From Ascarosepion bandense (lineage: Eukaryota; Mollusca; Cephalopoda; Sepiida; Sepiidae), in contig JBBBDQ010000421.1 of assembly GCA_037127315.1 (NCBI GenBank), positions 2,621,001 to 2,685,000 of the forward strand: a stretch of DNA of 64,000 nucleotides. The letters are read 5' to 3'. Within the stretch, counting starts at the first letter, position 1, and every line of letters starts with the position of its first letter. Of the stretch, positions 61,850 to 64,000 are shown one piece after another. The notes beneath the pieces were generated by a model, which was not told the DNA's origin, searched no databases, and worked only from the letters and a program-made list of their open reading frames with translations. Made by a program: the position numbers and the translations under genes.

Positions 61850-62150
61850 ACCAGACGGAATAAGAAAAAAGTGGCCTTTCAATACCTGCAATAACTAAAA
61901 TAGATATAACATGTATCTCGAAGAGAAAATAATGACATAATGAAGACACTGACATCTTTAAATAAAAGATTACAAAGGAAGCCCCCAACAGTACAAGAAA
62001 GAGGTATATCAGCTTCTGAATTTGAGAAACGTATTTACTTGAAAAATTGTCTTAGAAAGATTTTATAAATTTCAGCAAAGAGTTAGACTGATTGCTCGAC
62101 CAGAATGTTTCCTTATTATTATGATTAGCATTCTATATATTTAAATGTTC
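61850..62150 (+). repeat. Dispersed repeat K, copy 3
   Basis: GAAGAGAAAATAATGACATA, CAACAGTACAAGAAAGAG, GAATTTGAGAAACGTATTTA, CTTGAAAAATTGTCTTAGAA match copy 2 in order. Confidence 0.7.
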
Positions 62151-62154
62151 TTTA

Positions 62155-62633
62155 CAGAGTGCAATATTTTACTTCGGTTATCTCTTGCATGCAAGAAAGA
62201 TTGCTGCAGTTTTAATAAGTTTAGAATATAACTTTATAAATGGAGTGGATTCCATAAAAGCATGATGAAGGAATTCAGACAAGGGCAATTCATTGAAATA
62301 GTTGCGTGTTTTCTCCAGTAAATGTGGAGTTCCTTCAATTTTAGTTGAGTTCAATACGAACTGGCATCTTGGAGAAGACTTCATTCTACTTCGTTTAACC
62401 GATTTCCCGATGTTTTAATACTTACTAAGCGCAACTCAAGTCCAAAATCGAGGGATGCAATTAGACAAAGTTGTGATCTGCCAATCATTCCAGTAAAAAA
62501 AAAAAAAGAAAAGAAAGAAAGGCGAAGACTAAAATGTTTCCATCCTTCTTTTTCTTTCTATTCACTCTTTCTCTCTCGCTCTCTTAAAATAATGAATTCA
62601 GCTAAACGAACAAAATGTTTAAGAAGTGAAATC

Positions 62634-62672
<39 letters not shown>

Positions 62673-62970
62673 ATCATAAGATGATAATGATGATAACGTC
62701 GACGATATTAAAGACGAAGAAAAATTAACGGGTAACGTAACGGAATAAATTAATGAATAAATGAGTAGATGAATGACAATAAAATATGAGAGAGGCGGAG
62801 ACGATGATGAATGATAACAAGATAAAAAAAAACAGATTCTAAACAGTAAAGAAGCTGTTTTCATAAATACTTGGTTTATATTCTTCATGCTAACAGGAAA
62901 TATGTGTGCGCGTATGCGCATGCCCGTGTCTAATATGAAATAAAATATGCGTATCTGTCGATGTATAACA
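62155..62970. other. No recognised gene; (TTA)n at 62636-62670
   Basis: Contains an ATT/TTA trinucleotide array and short CT-rich tracts (62560-62585). Nothing coding recognised. Confidence 0.5.
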
Positions 62971-62971
62971 T

Positions 62972-64000
62972 TTTTTTCTTTTTCTTTTTTTTATAATCGA
63001 CTCACCCAAAGCAAGGCAGAACTTCTATTGGTGCGCAGACGGTTACATAATATGAGAGCTAAGAGCGGTGAGAACAAGTCACATTAGGTGTCGGGCAATG
63101 GGTAAGAGAAGGACGGGTACATAGATGCAAAGAGAACTGCGTGAGAGCAACGCGTAAAGTGAGAAGGAGAATAGGAATCAAAGGAATAAGTGATGGCAGT
63201 TGATGTTGCATTTAAACTCTTGGAGATTGTAGCTATCAAGGAAACAAGAATGCAGGAAGGAATTTCCACAAGCGGGAAGTGCTAGAAAAGAAGCTATTAG
63301 ATAAAAGTTGTAGTTACACTTGTTTTCACAGTAAAAGAGTGGGACCTTTTTGTCAGTCTAGTAGCTCGAGTAAATTTGCGTAGGCGGGGGCACCGAAGAG
63401 CTAAGTTCGTCGGAGCAGAATCCGTGAACATATTTGTAAAAGAGACAGAGGGAAGCCACATCTTGTCGGTGAGAGAGGGACTAAAGGATTGAATACATTG
63501 CAGATTCTTTATGAATCTTGTAGAGAACCCCAAGGTGAAAAGCAGGGGCGCCCGACGAGATATGACAGCTGTATTCAATGCACGGGAAGATGGTAGATTT
63601 ATAAATGTGCATGATAGATTCACAAGAGAAGAAATTCATCGCGTGGCACAGGGACCCGACATTCTTAGCAGTAGATTTAACTATTAATTTAATGTAGTCG
63701 TTCCGCTTAAGTTCAGCTGAGAGAGAGACCGAGGAGGCGTAGTGTATTGCTCCCAGGGAGTCTATCGTGATCAATCCTGATGGCGGGTAGGAAGGATTGT
63801 CTGTGGTGGTTAAAGGAAAAAAGCTTTGTTTTGGAAGCATTAACGTTTACGAACCATTTATTACTCCAGTCTACCACTGACAAGAACTGTTTTGTCTGCA
63901 TAGGCAGATTTATTAGCAAGGCACGATAAATGGTGGTGTCATCAGCGTAAGTGTCTACTTGGGATCTGATTACATCAGGGAGGTCGTTGATGAAAATCAC
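62972..64000 (-). pseudogene. CR1/Jockey-type LINE with RT catalytic box, runs off window
   Basis: Minus strand from the window edge: MIFINDLPDVIRSQVDTYAD and DTTIYRALL (64000-63914), i.e. RT palm motif with the catalytic YADD box. Then WSNKWFVNVNASKTKLFSF, PGSNTLRLLGLSLS (to 63716), after a frameshift LSAELKRNDYIKLIVKSTAK and ESIMHIYKSTIFPCIEYSCH, and after another shift SAPTNLALRC and TRATRLTKRSHSFTV. It ends with a 3' UTR and tail at 63055-62990 (GTTACATAATATGAG; ACCCAAAGCAAGGCAGAAC on the plus strand). The most complete copy of this LINE in the window; the endonuclease domain, if present, lies outside. At least two frameshifts, so not active. Confidence 0.87.

Overview
The window reads as repeat-dense, AT-rich animal DNA, most likely from an octopod cephalopod. 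That is an inference from three things: long (CA)n/(TA)n arrays roughly every kilobase; several families of tRNA-derived SINEs, the commonest with a head-middle-tail layout like the tRNA SINEs known from octopus; and many decayed LINEs (RTE-type and CR1/Jockey-type), Tc1/mariner remnants and fold-back elements. No prokaryotic or organellar features, functional tRNA genes or CRISPR arrays were seen. Spliced genes with short exons could be missed by eye.

Only one long protein-coding region stands out: a 729-codon single-exon ORF on the minus strand (40027-42216). Its product matches nothing I recognise. It appears to be built almost entirely from about two dozen diverged units of ~24 residues.

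Layout. 0-4.7 kb: SSRs, a 5S rRNA pseudogene, four fold-back (inverted-repeat) elements and a SINE. 5-13 kb: RTE and CR1-like 3' ends, three SINE families, an internally deleted Tc1 copy, and hammerhead-like motifs. 14-19 kb: a mariner pseudogene, a non-autonomous hAT element with 8-bp target duplication, and the best-preserved CR1-like ORF end. 20-28 kb: SINEs, duplicated Tc1 remnants, a Helitron-like element, a LINE RT relic, and an RT fragment joined to a ribozyme motif. 28-38 kb: palindromes, MITEs, and one copy of a long unclassified repeat. 39-43 kb: the orphan gene. 43-64 kb: SINEs, a Tc1 MITE, a second 5S pseudogene fused to a SINE, a degenerate minisatellite, further copies of the dispersed repeats, and a CR1-like RT running off the right edge.

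The strongest recurrent signal is structural RNA. One tRNA-derived SINE family ends in a 44-nt sequence that folds as a hammerhead ribozyme: CUGAUGA and GAA core, three short stems, GUC or GUA cleavage triplet. There are seven copies. Three look intact, and one keeps stem I through compensatory changes. Two copies are joined at the same point to a Penelope-like reverse transcriptase fragment. Two other repeat families carry what look like independent, decayed hammerheads. This suggests a set of ribozyme-bearing retroelements in this genome.
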